DNA from: Meandrina meandrites | Taxonomy: Eukaryota; Cnidaria; Anthozoa; Scleractinia; Meandrinidae | Length of the DNA: 64,000 nucleotides | NCBI GenBank assembly: GCA_963693305.1 | Contig: OY855903.1 | Location: 55,370,150 to 55,434,149 of the forward strand | Reading direction: 5' to 3' | Shown here: in pieces, positions 51,727 to 64,000 of the stretch | Layout of the letters: every line of letters begins with the position of its first letter | Numbering within the stretch: position 1 is the first letter of the stretch | Program-made: the position numbers and the translations under genes | The notes under the pieces: generated by a model | Seen by the model: the letters and a program-made list of their open reading frames with translations, nothing else | Databases searched by the model: none | Told to the model about the DNA's origin: nothing

Positions 51727-54700
51727 CTGCACACAGACAGAAGAAGCACAATCACAAAAAGAAGCAAAAACGTAGAACAAAACAAGGAAATCGATACTAG
51801 CCTATTGTCACAAATTTTGGCGGCGAAACGGCTTGACAAATGCCAACGGGAAATACAGAGAATGTAACCATCTGGAATAGAATTGAACTGACTAGAACTC
51901 TTTTATGCATTTTGACCATGAACTCTTGGAAAAAAAAATTATCGAAATGGCGACAATGTCACATCTTAAGGATATCGTGATGTTGATGTCGTTGCGAATG
52001 GATGATGCCCAGCGCAAAGTTAATTACAAGTCGATAAGATGACACATGATGCACCCATGGCCATGCGCTACTAGTGGTTCTGAGGCAAATACGCAATAAA
52101 CACAATGAATCTTAAGCCCCATACCGTCTTGTTTTGCAATTAGTATTGCCAGCTTGAACGATTCGCGGTTGGAAACCAATTTCTTGCGCTTGCTTTCCTC
52201 TTGTCATGCTAATTTATAACTTAACTACACAATTAAAATTTTAATCGCTTCCTCGACGATATTGTTTTGCAGTGATTTCTAAACCAAGCGAAAACAAAAA
52301 ACATCGCATGAATATTTTTTGTGTGGCAAATTTGAGACTATTTTTTATTTCATTTAAGATAATCTACATACACAATCCTAAACTTTAACATATGTTTCTC
52401 ATTTTTAAATGTTCCCGAAGAATCCTAAAATCTATTTAAGTCATGACCACTAACGAAGCATTAATTCCAAATTTTATATGACTATTTTCGTATTTGTTGA
52501 TTAAAATAATTAGCGTAACGTTTTCAAAAAAATATCATGTACGCATATTTTAATAAAGAACTAGAAGTGGAGCGCCGGCTTGTGAAACGTGCCAGTGAAG
52601 CACCATGTGCCAGATGGCACCAAGATCACACCTTTGTCACCAGCCTTCTGCATGCACTGATCCAATTCGTTTGGTAAAGGTTTGGGAGGACTGGGTAGGA
52701 ATGGGCCCACAACTCGAGTATCTTAATGTTGGAAGGGTCGAATATATATCAATTATTTGGAAGTCTCGATCCTGTTAAAATCCACAGGCTCGACGGCAAT
52801 GCAAATATTGCAGTTACCGTAACTGCTAGTTTTAACCCTGCTCGCAAACAAATGCGAGTCTGAGGCAGCAGTAAATCGAGAATGGAGGTAGTTATAATCT
52901 TAGGCACTAGATTTGACAAACAATTCTCAAAACTGAAGAACACTGAAAATTCTCTTTTATTACCAGATTTTTTCCCAATATTTAAGGGCCTAAACAAAAC
53001 GCATGTGTGAAACACTCAGAGACTAAACATGTTCGAGTCATTTTTTGAACTCATTGAAAACATTGCAGACATTGTATGAGACACATGGGAACCATAGGAT
53101 AGTTAATTCTAACCTGCGTTTGAGTTCATTCCCCCAGTACACTTTGAAACAGGATGAACATTTGAAAGTGCTCGAAAATGAAAATTCACAATACTTTTGC
53201 TGTCATAATAGCCTGACGAAAGTGCTTAAATCTGCATTCAGCTACAGGCTTTCTTACGTATTGCAACAGCAAATAGCTAAGTCGTAAAGCAATGTTTAGA
53301 TTAGAAAGTGGTAATTAGTAAATTCGAGGCCGAATGTCTTTGTTGATGACATACATACTGACAAACAGCAAGCGTTCACGATGCTTCACCTGTCTGGCCC
53401 TTGAGGAACAAGATATCGGACAAAAATTCGTAAATATTGGTAAACATTATAGATTTATTCATAGAAAGTGCGACGTACGGAGTTTTATTCACGAGTTGCA
53501 AAACTTTGGAAAACGAATGAGTGAGCGCAGCGAAAGAGTGAGTTTAACAAAGTTTTCAACTCGTGAATAAAAATCCGCTATAATGTCACTATGATGTCAA
53601 AAAAAAAAGAGCAGCAAGTGATGAAAACTTGTTTCGACGAACCGAAGAAGATAACATCTACCATGTTCTTTTCACGTGATACTCGACAAATATGGCAAAT
53701 ATCGGACTTCTTATTTGAATAGTTTCAAAACATTACCCAGAAAGCATATGCTCCAGGCAAGCGTGGGTTTTAATAACATAATGCATGCAATGTATGAATA
53801 TTGAGGAAAAAAATAAATGGGAAGCACTTATTTGCCTTTTTTGGGCGAAAAAGAAAGAAAGCAAAAAAGATCGTGTGCGTGCCCGCCCGCGTGTGGAACT
53901 CTCGTCCTGCCTGCTTTCTAATATAGTATACCAATACATTGAGCTAATTTAACACATAGGTCCGCAATGCGTACATGTGTCTTGAGCGTTATGCATTATT
54001 GTATTGCGAAGTCGGGGCAGCGATTTGAGTGCAATTTTAAGAGGTTTAAAGCAGAGATAGAAGAAAGAAAATTATTTTTGGAATACCACCAAAATATTTT
54101 CATCTTTTCTGTTTATACTGCCGCTAACCTACAGACAATACAGAAGGTTCATTTCATTACTATAAGTTACAGCTTTCCAGTATCTTTCAGCACACCCAGC
54201 CTTTAATTCCTGAATTCCTTAATTGATTTCCAGAACAAACTGCGCAGTCTCGGTTCTCAATGTTTACGAAGTCTCATTACCAGATGTTTGCTAGCCAAAA
54301 TAAAAATTCCGGGACAACCCTACCTTTCCCTTCATTATTGAATCCAAGTATCTTTGCCAAACAAAAACAAGAAGAACCTCGACGTTCTCCAAACCGACAT
54401 TTCAACTTACCGAATCTCGAAAGTACAGAACTAAATGACGGATCTAGAAACTTCATGTACGCTATTACCGAAGTGTAACGTATAATGACAACAAACCCTG
54501 AGATCACGCAGCACGCTATACGGACCAGGAATCACCTTCAACAGGCGCATATAGATTTTTTTATGATAACTACCCAACGCGATGGCCAACCAATTTCATT
54601 ACTCAACAAAAGGTAATAAATATCTTCCTTGTCTTTTTTTCGGTGTTTCTGGTATTTCTATAAAAGCTTTTTTTTTGTATAAAATCAGTTGTTTTACCGA

Positions 54701-55680
54701 GATTAGTTATATTTTGGCCGAAACCTTACACAAAAATTCAAAGGAAAGTTTTTTTTTTTATCATAATTCATCTTCTGCCCAGGCTAAATATGTGAGAATA
54801 ACGTAAAGTTTTTACTTGTTGGCCCCAGTTGTGAACGGTCGTTCAGCTCGTTTGCTTAAGTAGGGAAGCTTTTATTTAGGTCAGAGAGCGAGGGAACAAA
54901 ATTTTAAACTTACCAGAAACTCTTATCCAAACTACTTGTGAGATCTAACAAATTTAGAATTCAGTAGCGTAATAATTAACTTAGATCCTTTACGATATTG
55001 TGTATTACCGTGTAAATAACGCATTATTCTGAAAAAATTGTCAAAGCGCCAAAATATCAAAAAATGCTAAAGGAATGAAAACTTACATAAAAAGTGAGTT
55101 GCAGTGTGAAAAACTAGCTAGCCTCTGAAACAACAAAGACATTCACATCGCCACTAACCACTGATATCATAAAGCCATCCGTATGCAGGTGTGTATGGAT
55201 GTGTAATTACTTGCCAAGCCTCAGTTGCTTACTTAGCCTGCTGTTTTCGTAATTTGGAAATTAAGTTTGACTGTACTAATTAAACGAAGCCTTTTATGGT
55301 TGTATCAACAATGTACTTGTATTCCAAGTTACAGGGGTTTTATTAGAGCAAATCAAACAAAAAAATCATTCATAAATCTCGTTGTTTTCTTTTTGTTCCA
55401 CTCCGGTAATCCTCGAAGTTAGAACTTTAACATATCGAAATCGGCCAATGCAAAAGAAAAATCAGTCATTTGGTAAAAGAGAAGGAAACAATCGCCCAGT
55501 CTCGCTTTGCGAATTCATTATTTAAATATGAACGCATGCACTCTGAAAACACTCTTACAGCTCGCATTTTCTACAGGCTGTTTGACGTTTTAATAGAAAA
55601 CGTTTCAATAATTTAAGCACACGCACCCATCTAGATTGAAAGGTAAACTTAGTCCCCTACAGAGGTGACCGTTGCTCGGA
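51727..55680. other. Gene B upstream region or intron 1
   Basis: Should contain the gene B signal-peptide exon and promoter, neither identified. One hairpin is present at 53478-53577. Confidence 0.45.
53478..53577. repeat. Foldback hairpin
   Basis: Arms GTTTTATTCACGAGTTGCAA and the imperfect reverse complement (ACTCGTGAATAAAAATC end) of about 30 bp surround a 38-bp centre. Small MITE-like structure. Confidence 0.6.
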
Positions 55681-56344
55681 GCTTCAAAAAACTAAAATTA
55701 TCAACCTCGTACAGGACTGAAAGAGGTGAGTATTTTCTAGTTTACATGAAAGTTACCTTCTTCATCTTGCGTCGTTACTTTGCATTACTCGACATCTTTC
55801 AATATTTTCCAAGAAAATTCATCGACATGCACTGATAAACATGGAAGGCAATTTTAAATTTAAGAAAAACGAATTCAGCAGGTACATTAAAAATCCTCAA
55901 AATTGGCAATACCTATTGTTTGGTTTATGTTATCATCTTTTGGAAATACTTAATAATAAGCAAACGTTATCTAGTTAAAATTTTGCAAAACGCTATAAGC
56001 TTTCGGCTTCTAGTCAACGGCCTTTGATGAACGATAGAAACGGAGAATGTATGAATATATAAGACAAAGTGTAAAATAATAACAGAACAAATATGTACAA
56101 TGTATGGCCGTTTTCCAGGACTCAAGGGCTTTTAAATCAATTAATCTTGCCTTTTCAAAGTCATTAGATTTTTCTTCGTACAAAAAAGGAGCAGAAATAT
56201 AAGATGATATATTTACATTATTAGATATTATATTTACAATATTAGATATTATGTTAAAAATGAATATAATTTTCTATTGGTAAAATATGACGAAGTCGTC
56301 TAATTAACAAAGAAAATTTCTTTCAGGGTTTGTAGAGTGACGTC

Positions 56345-56662
56345 ATGTGGGAGACGTATTATTTCGGCATTCTTTTAATCATAAATTCAGCAGAACTAAT
56401 AGAAGCCTTGGAAAATTGCAATGAGCCAATAAAATCTACTTATGGTCATTACTTGGCTCACCACGTGATTTCAACAAGGATTTCTTCCAGTCTTTCCCAG
56501 TGCGTAATGATGTGTTCATATGAGTTCCGCTGTAAAAGTATGAACTTCCTCATGAACGATAAGTCATGTGACTTGAACGATGCAGACAGACACACTCACC
56601 CAGAGGATTACGGACCGAAGGAAGGATCTGTGTATATGGACACTACTGAAAAACACAGAAAG
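56345..56662 (+). CDS. PAN/apple exon with signal peptide
   Basis: Hydrophobic leader (YYFGILLIINSAELIEA) then a PAN/apple pattern: SLSQCVMMCSYEFRCKSMNF and SCDLNDADRHTHPEDY. Donor AAG|GTTCG at 56662/56663. Confidence 0.78.
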
Positions 56663-59600
56663 GTTCGTTTTTGATTTAACCGTTTGATTCGTATTGATAT
56701 ATGACATAACCAGCTATGATTCCACTTCTTTCGATTTTGGAATTTTACTGTACCAGAATAATTTAACTCCCAGCAGAAAATTCGCCGGCACCCATTTATA
56801 CAACTTATTTATTTTGTTTATTTATTTATTACGATTTACTCCATACAATACAAATACATAAAGGAAATTAAGATAACAAAACAGACAAAAAGCTGTGGAG
56901 AAGGAGACAACCAAAAGCGCAAAAGCACCATACTAGGGATGTCCCCACTTACTAAAATTTCAGTATTACAAATATACAAATACAAATATACAAATATTCT
57001 AATCATCCATAAGAAAACTTAAAACATTCCTTTTAAAAGTTGCAATACAATTTACTTCTCTAATATGATTAGGTAAGCTATTCCATTCATTAACAATACG
57101 GTTAAAAAAACTATATTTAAAACTATTAGTCCTACTTAGATTTGGGACAAGATCCTGTGTTACATTTTTCCTCAAATTGTGCCCTGTGCTTCTGTCCTTA
57201 CAAAATATGAGCTTGTCTGAGATATCTATATCATAATGGGTAAAGAAAGGCACTATGAGAGTAAAGTGTGTTGCCCAAGAACACAACGTAGTGCCCCGGC
57301 CAGAGCTCGAACCTGCACCGCCCGATCCTGAGTCGCTAACTATTAGACACCGCGTCTCCCACTCTTGGGAATTAAACTATTAAATAATCTTTTTAAATTC
57401 CCTTTCAAAACTTCAGAAAAACGAGAAAACGCAACTTATTTTAAGCCATTGTAAACTAATTAAACAATAGAGTGTTTCTGTCGAGGTCGAGGAACAATCG
57501 GCTAAAGAGTTGCCCCGCAGAAATTTGATGTTCTTAAAAGAAATATGCATGCTAGTTTTAAGAACATTAAATTGCCAAGGGGCAACTATGAGAACGATAG
57601 TTCCGAGACAAAAACACTCTCTTCCCCGCGCCCATTAAAAAACGAGCATCTTCAATTGTTTAAACTTTTAAGGATAAAAGACTTGGAAACCGAAATGTAA
57701 AACCGAAACGAAACCAGACAAGAAACCCTCCAAATACAGAAACTCACCACTGCAGAAAGGCCCGCTTCTTTACAAATATTTTCACGGATAAGTACTGTCA
57801 AGTACTGTCCGTGATCAATTTAAACCAATCAGAATCGGAGAAAATTTAGTGGTGAACTATAATGGCTGATAGTGTACGATGTTTCGGCCAATCGTATTGC
57901 AGCATTTGCATTAGAACATTTGCAGAATTCTTCTAAAATAGAATAAAAATAAAATGGAGCAGAAAAGTATATTTTTTGCCAGCCATTCCACTTGGAAACA
58001 ACAGTTTCATCTAAATTACCTTTTTTTATGTGTGCTTGGGGTGGTTTCAAATCTTGCGCGGAAATACAGCAAGACTTTCCTCAGGCCGAAAGTGGTTATT
58101 ACTGGATAAAGATTGGGGATAGAGATGCATAAGTCTATTGTGATATGGAGAATTACGGTAGGACTGAAATGTAAATAACTACGAATGAATGGCATTTATA
58201 AGTCCTTAAAGGAGCAGTATCATGAGAGGTCTACTAAGTTTTTATGGAAACCATGCTAGAATTATAAAGGTGCACTTGCTGATCAACAGAATGACCTGTA
58301 AACAACAGCGCATAAATTCACTCTCTAAGATGTGAACAAACCATAATTACCATTAGTAATTTCCCTCGAAGTAACACTGTCAAACTTCGACGTTATCAAG
58401 TTTTAGACCACTTCTTTCGTACTCGTCCGTAGCCACACTAGTTTTGAACATCTTTCTTGACCAGAGCAGTATGTTTTAGCAAGGTTAGGCAACTATTTGT
58501 GGATGGTTTTACATTAAAACCAACGCTTTTATTTGGATTTCGAAGTAGAGCTAAAATCTTGGTGAGACTGCCCCCTTAAATACTACACATAAGCTTTTTA
58601 GAAAAAAAGTCCAACTGCTTTGGTTACATTTCAACTCTTTCACCCCTCTTGGTCTCTCTCTTGAAGTTGGACCCTATGTTGTCCACCTTACATTATCATT
58701 CTACCTGCCTTCAAGCGTATCTCTCCATACCAGTTCCATCCACCATTTACGTTGAGCGTCAGAACTTATCCTTCATCTATTTCCAAACGTTGTTTTTGCA
58801 TAATAATGGTAAATGGACCAAAAACTGAGCACTAAGTTGATTAGATTATTCCAAAATAATGCCTAATATTTGAAAATAAGCTTCCTATTAGAGGGCAGCG
58901 GTACTTATATTTACGCAAAACAGCTGGTTAGAAATTTCGTAGGTAAACATTTTAACTAATTTTGGCGTTACAGGAGAAATGAAAGATCGAAAAGAAGACG
59001 AAAAGTTTACTACCACAAAAAGTGGCCTATAATTTGCAAAACTTTCCAAACAGAATGATGCGAACCATTTGATTTTCCAACCGGAATTACCGGTGTTTCC
59101 ATGTAAATGGTATATATATCTCGGTTTGTATTTTATTTTAGTATTTTTGTCCTGATAACGTTAACCGGAACGGCTAAAGAACTCATTTTGTGTTTCTTGC
59201 TATGTTGTTCTAGTCGCAGTCCTCTATGAAATGCGAATACAAACATCTTTGAAATGTAAATTTCTTCCGATAGTAAGACCCCCTCCCTCCGTCTCCCGAA
59301 AATGGCCCCTTCCTACAAGCCCTTTGATTTAATACAAGGATTTCATATAACGAAGTTGATTTAATTCTGTAAGAGTGTACGAGATGAGACATAAGAATGT
59401 GTTTTAATTCCAGCCCCAATGGCCAAACCAAGTGCCCAATGTATCAAACACATTCCCCAACCAAAAAGGCAAAATCTACCTTCTTATTTTACTCCTCCAG
59501 GATCCTCTTTTTTGAAACTGACGTACGCAACTCAAGGGCTCTTTTCAGTAGCCAGAAAAAATTAAACATAAAAGTCTTTAGAGCAACGGTTGCTTTTTCC

Positions 59601-60133
59601 ATGTTTCCCTTTTCCGCTACACTCGTGTAATATATAGCACTGAGTTGTAGCTTCCGTGAGCTGGTCTTTGATATAAACGTACCAAAAGGGTACAAAAAAA
59701 CGTACAATTCCAAATACCCGTGCAAGGCACATTAAAGAACTGTTTGGTAGTACAATCAAACTGCAAAACTAAAACTCGCTGCCTTGAAAAACGTTCCACG
59801 TGCGATACCCTGGGGAATTGTCACGTGACTACAAAACTGGATGTAACAAACCGGATGCGACAAACGGTAGCCACACTGAATAGAGAAATGTTGCTTAAGG
59901 TGGTTTTCAGCATTTTCCAGCTCTAAAACTTTGATGGGGTCAGTTCTGCCACTCTTTGTCAATTGAATGTATGTATGTATGTATGTATGTATGTATGTAT
60001 GTATGTATGTATGTATGTATGTATGTATGTATGTATGTATGTATGTATGTATGTATGTATGTATGTATGTATGTATGTATGTATGTATGTATGTATGTAT
60101 GTATGTATGTATGTATGTATGTATGTATGTATG

Positions 60134-60164
<31 letters not shown>

Positions 60165-63100
60165 TAATGCCCGATCATTGTTGAACATATTGATCTTATT
60201 TTCTTGACATTATGTATTACCGTAGCTGTATTATAAAGTGTAATATATAGATTTAGGCAGGCCTAAAAGCGGAGCTCCCATTTATTACTTTTTTTGCTAG
60301 TGTTATCAAAAAAAAAAAACTTCTGGTGTTATCAAATAAGTAGCCACACTATTTCTAAGCTTATTCAGTAGGTTATATAGGAACAAATAAATTAATTTTT
60401 AATCGCTCATGGTTAAACTTAATACCTTAAAAACCTCTCATGGTTTTGTTGACGAAAGCAACGTCAATATATTTCGAGGTTAACCATCTGGCCCCGGTTG
60501 TTCAAAGGCTGGATAACGCTATCCAGCGGATAAATCGCTATCCAGTGGATAAGTGTTGGCGAAAGAAACTACGCTATCCACTGGATAGTGATTTATCCGG
60601 TGGATAACGTTATCCACCCTTTGAACAACCGGGGCCTGACTTTTATTGGACCCTTATTGCCTGACGTGGCAGGTTCTAAAATTGAAATTGACGAGTGCAC
60701 TTTATTTGGTTCCTCACGTACGCAGGTAGGCGCACACAACAAATCTTAGTAAAACTTTTTAAAACGTTTAATGCACACTGATTAATACCTCTATGAGTTA
60801 TTCAATATATGAAAGACCTTGACCCTGTTTTGATTTACTACAAAACAGTGAGGGCAAAAAAAATCAACTCAAGGCAAACAAAATACAGAAAAACGAAGTG
60901 AATACAGTAAACAAAATGAACTCACGCCACGGCAAACTGAGAAAATCACAGCGACAAAATAAACTCAAATTGATGGTGCCCGTTATGTAAAGTCATATTA
61001 AAGCAGATTTTGTGTAAGAATTGTGGCAGTTTGTGATTTGGGAAGTGTTACACGCTAACTAAGAATAAGCTTACAATGTTGTCTTAACCGTCTTCTTTTC
61101 GTTGCGGTTTGGTTGCATGATTAACAAATTCTGTTTTATCGTACGCGTTGCTAAATACCTTGGAGAACTTTATGCAGAAGAAATGATTCAATTTTCTTCA
61201 TTTCTGGTAAGCAAATATGCGGTAAGTAAAGTCTGAAGGCACTCAGCCAAGCACAGGTAACTCGCAACGAAATCGGCGAAATATTGTATTTTTTCTACGC
61301 GTACAAGATTTCCACACACTCGCTGATTATATTTTGGTGTGCAGTATCGCTAAATAGTTTTACTTGTTTTTGTTCGCAAGATTTTTCTGTACGTGTAGTT
61401 TGAAATTGACAAAACGAATCGAGATTTTGTGCCGTGAAGCTTAAAATTTTAATATAGTTCTCAAAATCCAATTATGAACATCACAGTTAACTCCACTAAC
61501 TAAAACACAAAACAATTAGTCCAAACGCAATATTTAATAATCAATGTCTGCATAAAATGTTCAAACATGAACAGGTTTGAAAGCATATTAATTGAATTAT
61601 AAATATTTACGGGAAGATCTGAAAACCGACACAACTTCAAGTTCGCTCATAAATGAAGTATGAACTGATTCTCATGATAAAATTAGACTTATGCTTAGTG
61701 CATACATTAACATATGTTACCTCATGTTTGAAAACAGTGTTGAAATAGGCTTGTAATACTGCAGGGAAAAAATTTCAAACCAGCACAATAACTTCGGAAG
61801 CGAACACGCCACTCGTTGTAAGCTTACTGAATACTCCAACACCACAAACATGTACACGTTTTGAATTATCAGCAAAGATCGATCTCTCCTTTCCTTTCGG
61901 CGTAGCTGTTAACAGTCTTTTATATAATTATCCATCACTTAGTGAACATCACCGGCTCTAAGCTCACTTTTATGTCAGCTCAATGTCAGTTCAATTAATT
62001 TTTCAGCCTTGGTCAGCCGCAGTGCTTCAACTCTCGGTGTTGTCCGATGTATATCATGTTCAAGTCGGCAATTATTTCGGATCTTCCCGTTAAGAGGTTG
62101 TCCTTAATCATTTGGCATGAGTTTCCATGATGTAGATGGTTAAATAGAGTGAGAAATATTCACGAAGAATGCTTTCTTCGCGTCAGCATGCTTTCTTCGC
62201 GTCTTTCATTCAGCTTTGAAGGTGAACAACGTACCAAGTATTTTACCGCCTTTTCATTAACATACAATCGCTTCGTTTAAGTTGAAATGAAATGTCCAGA
62301 TCATGAGAAAACATGAGGAAAAAACTCTGAAATAACACAGTGTTCTTAAAAATTTCTACGACAAGTAAGTTAACTCTCAACAAACCAAAAAATGTTTTTG
62401 CGTTACTTTTTGCGTAATAAGGACTCCAAATCAAAGATAAAGACAAACTCGTCCCCAGGCCTAATCCGTGCGTACGTACGTACGTAGACGCGTAGACGAC
62501 AACCAAATTTTCTCGCCTTGTTGGGTTTATTAATTTCTATGCCTATGGATGCTCCGCCCGCGGGCGCCTTCGGCGCCCGCGGGAGCTCCGCTAAAAAACT
62601 GCCTATGGCTGACAATGTAAATTGTGGTAGGACCGATTCACTAACCCGTATCAGTAGTGGAAAGTTCTAGAGACCATTGGTGATCACCTACAGTCAGGTA
62701 ATGTTTAGATTGGTTTTGCAGGTGGTGGCTGGACTTTGGTTGTAAGTATCAGTTCCAAGAATAACGATCATCTTCTAAGGAAGGCCAACAACTGTCTCAA
62801 CTCAATATTGTGTGTCCGTTATGATACTAACATTACAGGCCGGAAACTAAGCGACGAGGACATCCATAAACTGGCAGAAGCTGAAGGTAGATTTACGCGA
62901 TTGATGATTTGTAAGAGAATGTAAATGACCAAGTTTCCCGAGGCTGCCAACTAAAAAGCAAAGTTGAGAAGTATTTTTAGGAACATTCACTGAAACCCTT
63001 TTAACTGAAGCTCCAGCGAGGTTTGTTTATTGTAATACTGCTACCGTAAATACTTTCTTCTGATTGATCAAAAGCAAGTAAAGTGGTCCTAAATTGTATC

Positions 63101-63826
63101 GATAGATGAACAATTAATTAATCATTTGCATCGTTCGCATTTTGCGTGACGCTAAACTGAGAAAGAGTGAAAAAACGTCGCTTAAAGGTTTGCTAGCTTC
63201 TTAAAGAAGAAAAAGCTACCTATCAAGAAGCGCATGTTGACAAATAAACTCTAGTAAAAGCAGCCAAAACATAAATTTCGAGTTGTTTTGAATGGATTGA
63301 CAAAAACGAAAAAAAAGAAAAAGATTTATTTGAAGATCTCTCGACCGAAGATCTTGACGACGTTCTGGCGCTTGGTTTGCTGTAAAAAGGAATCGGGTCT
63401 CTTTGAAAAAAAAAAAACTTTTATGCAGATCGGACTTTTTGTAATAACTACTTATGGCTGCGCCACTCGTGAAATTTCACAGTTAATCCCGAATTATTTC
63501 TCAAACAGACCGATTTCCTGTACTAACATTTATAAGGAACAATTTCTAGGGTTGTTATGCTAGTATTGTCCTGACAGATAATTGCCAGCGAAAATCCACA
63601 CAGATGAGAAAGACACGGATATTTATATTTTTCTAGGAACTTTTAGAGTCGATGTGTTGGATACCCAGTTGACTGTGTTTTATCAGGTATGAAATATGTT
63701 TGAACTTTCGGAGTGCTGTTTTAAAATACAATATCATTTTTGTTCGCAAATTTAAGACTTTTCTGTTTGTAAATTCAAGATTCCGAGTGGAGCAGACAAT
63801 TTCAACTCGTCATGCGGCAGGGGAGA
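56345..63826 (+). CDS. PAN/apple plus fibrinogen-like protein gene, 5 exons seen, with in-frame stop
   Basis: Secreted lectin-like protein of a type expanded in corals (recollection). Exon order: PAN/apple with signal peptide (56345-56662), SCAEI...VYCDM (57983-58157), GGWTLVVSISS (62722-62886), TFRVDVL (63637-63686), IPSGADNFNSSC (63780-63826), continuing off the right edge. All phases agree (0, 1, 1, 0). Exon 2 has TAA at 58130-58132, three codons before YCDM, so the copy is a pseudogene, an allele or an assembly error. A 5' UTR exon probably ends at 55725 (GAG|GTGAGT), and the acceptor TTTCAG before 56327 starts the coding exon. Confidence 0.72.
56807..57352 (-). mobile_element. tRNA-like head joined to a LINE 3' end
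   Basis: On the minus strand a tRNA-like region (GGTGTCTAATAGTTAGCGAC, GCAGGTTCGAGCTC) is followed by a frame whose end (RTNSFKYSFFNRIVNEWNSL, then PNHIREVNCIATFK) is typical of the last part of a LINE reverse-transcriptase protein. It ends in a TAAA-rich tail near 56807. Either a SINE built on a LINE 3' end or two adjacent fragments. Confidence 0.6.
57469..57620. repeat. Foldback/MITE-like element
   Basis: Ends AGAGTGTTTCTGTCGAGG and the imperfect inverted arm (CCGAGACAAAAACACTCT). An inner pair (GTTGCCCC and GGGGCAAC) also folds. Confidence 0.65.
57983..58157 (+). pseudogene. FReD-like exon with internal stop
   Basis: Acceptor TTTTTTGCCAG, open and in phase with both neighbours. Encodes FKSCAEIQQDFPQAESGYYW and IKIGDRDA, then TAA (58130-58132), then VYCDMENYG. 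The residues around the stop are those expected of the family, so the stop looks like a late change. Confidence 0.7.
59967..60163. repeat. (ATGT)n microsatellite
   Basis: About 49 tandem units of 4 bp. It yields long spurious repeat frames (MYVC and IHTY) on both strands, which are not genes. Confidence 0.97.
60490..60636. repeat. Foldback with TATCCA units
   Basis: 147 bp with ends GGCCCCGGTTGTTCAAAGG and its inverse (TTTGAACAACCGGGGCC). Inner repeats of CTATCCA-TGGATA. No coding content. Confidence 0.8.
62557..62583. repeat. GC-only 12-bp hairpin
   Basis: CCCGCGGGCGCC, loop TTC, GGCGCCCGCGGG: a perfect stem in otherwise AT-rich intron DNA. Confidence 0.9.
62722..62886 (+). CDS. FReD-like exon (GGWTLV)
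   Basis: After acceptor TTTTGCAG, encodes GGWTLVVSISSKNNDHLLRK and on to TGRKLSDEDIHKLAEAE. Donor AAG|GTAGA. Confidence 0.78.
63637..63686 (+). CDS. FReD-like exon (TFRVDV)
   Basis: 50 nt after acceptor TTTCTAG, encoding GTFRVDVLDTQLTVFYQ in the phase left by the previous exon. Donor CAG|GTATG. Confidence 0.75.
63780..63826 (+). CDS. FReD-like exon (IPSGADNF)
   Basis: 47 nt after acceptor TTCAAG, encoding IPSGADNFNSSCGRG. Donor GA|GTAAGT. The gene continues beyond the window. Confidence 0.68.
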
Positions 63827-63910
63827 GTAAGTGCATTCTTGATTAAAGGTTTTGTTGTTTAATTATAGCTGCATCAGTTATTGCTTTAAAAATGAGGGTA
63901 GCGTACTATA

Positions 63911-63938
63911 GCAGTGCAGTGCAGTGCAGTGCAGCGTA
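63911..63938. repeat. (GTGCA)n microsatellite
   Basis: About five GTGCA units at the right edge of the window, within the PAN/FReD gene. Confidence 0.8.
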
Positions 63939-64000
63939 GCACAGCAAATACAATCCGCCGCTATACGCATCCGCTTGGTGAGATTCAGAGAACACTTCCA

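Larger units (their letters stand above)
58158..62721. other. Intron of the PAN/FReD gene
   Basis: Apart from the ATGT microsatellite, the foldback at 60490 and the hairpin at 62557, nothing is recognised. Confidence 0.5.

Noticed and set aside
52100..52200. Minus-strand frame NRESFKLAILIAKQD followed by GT, resembling a receptor exon
   Set aside because: It lacks an ATG and signal sequence, duplicates the role of the already placed exon 2, and is probably chance similarity.
59756..60207. Long IHTY and MYVC repeat frames on both strands
   Set aside because: They are translations of the ATGT microsatellite and have no gene context.

Overview
The window looks like nuclear DNA of an anthozoan cnidarian, most likely a stony coral (inference). 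It is AT-rich, with long introns, GT-AG exons and many short foldback elements. It carries tandem ionotropic glutamate receptor (iGluR) genes, a Fezf-type zinc-finger gene, a PAN/fibrinogen-like lectin-type gene, tRNA-derived SINE copies, a Penelope-like (PLE) remnant and a complete Polinton/Maverick virus-like transposon. No bacterial, organellar or CRISPR features were seen.

Layout: about 2.8-3.7 kb holds a C2H2 exon of a Fezf-like gene (+). About 3.7-10.0 kb has no recognisable gene. From 10.0 to 21.6 kb lies iGluR gene A (-), for which I can place all 15 coding exons (958 codons). From 23.4 to at least 51.7 kb lies its paralogue gene B (-), for which 13 exons are placed and only the signal-peptide exon is missing. 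From 56.3 kb to beyond the right edge lies a PAN plus fibrinogen-like gene (+) with an in-frame stop in its second coding exon.

One gene B intron (31890-49381) is swollen by a 16.2 kb Polinton (32188-48386) that abuts a 0.94 kb PLE fragment (48390-49329). The Polinton has 245-bp terminal inverted repeats that appear identical. Each is largely a 171-bp hairpin. It carries the full expected set: protein-primed PolB, DD35E integrase, A32/FtsK-like packaging ATPase, adenain-like cysteine protease, a candidate double-jelly-roll major capsid protein and a candidate minor capsid protein. It also carries a collagen-like fibre, a phospholipase A2 protein with a zinc-ribbon, a membrane protein, basic core-like proteins and several orphan genes. 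Nearly all frames are open, so it is probably young or held under selection.

Features not explained by the standard Polinton picture: (1) a palindrome of up to 17 bp centred on AGCAACTCAGTTGCT, present five times inside different Polinton genes and in more than one reading phase; (2) TATATA-type boxes placed 0 to about 20 nt before most Polinton start codons, including one placed exactly 10 nt from both start codons of a divergent pair; (3) two A8/A9 tracts that each sit where one frame ends and the next continues in +1; (4) a complete-looking hammerhead ribozyme in the PLE arm with a self-complementary ACGU stem III; (5) a 1.84 kb foldback in another gene B intron. All coordinates and reading frames were worked out by eye. 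Similarity calls rest on motif recognition, not on searches.
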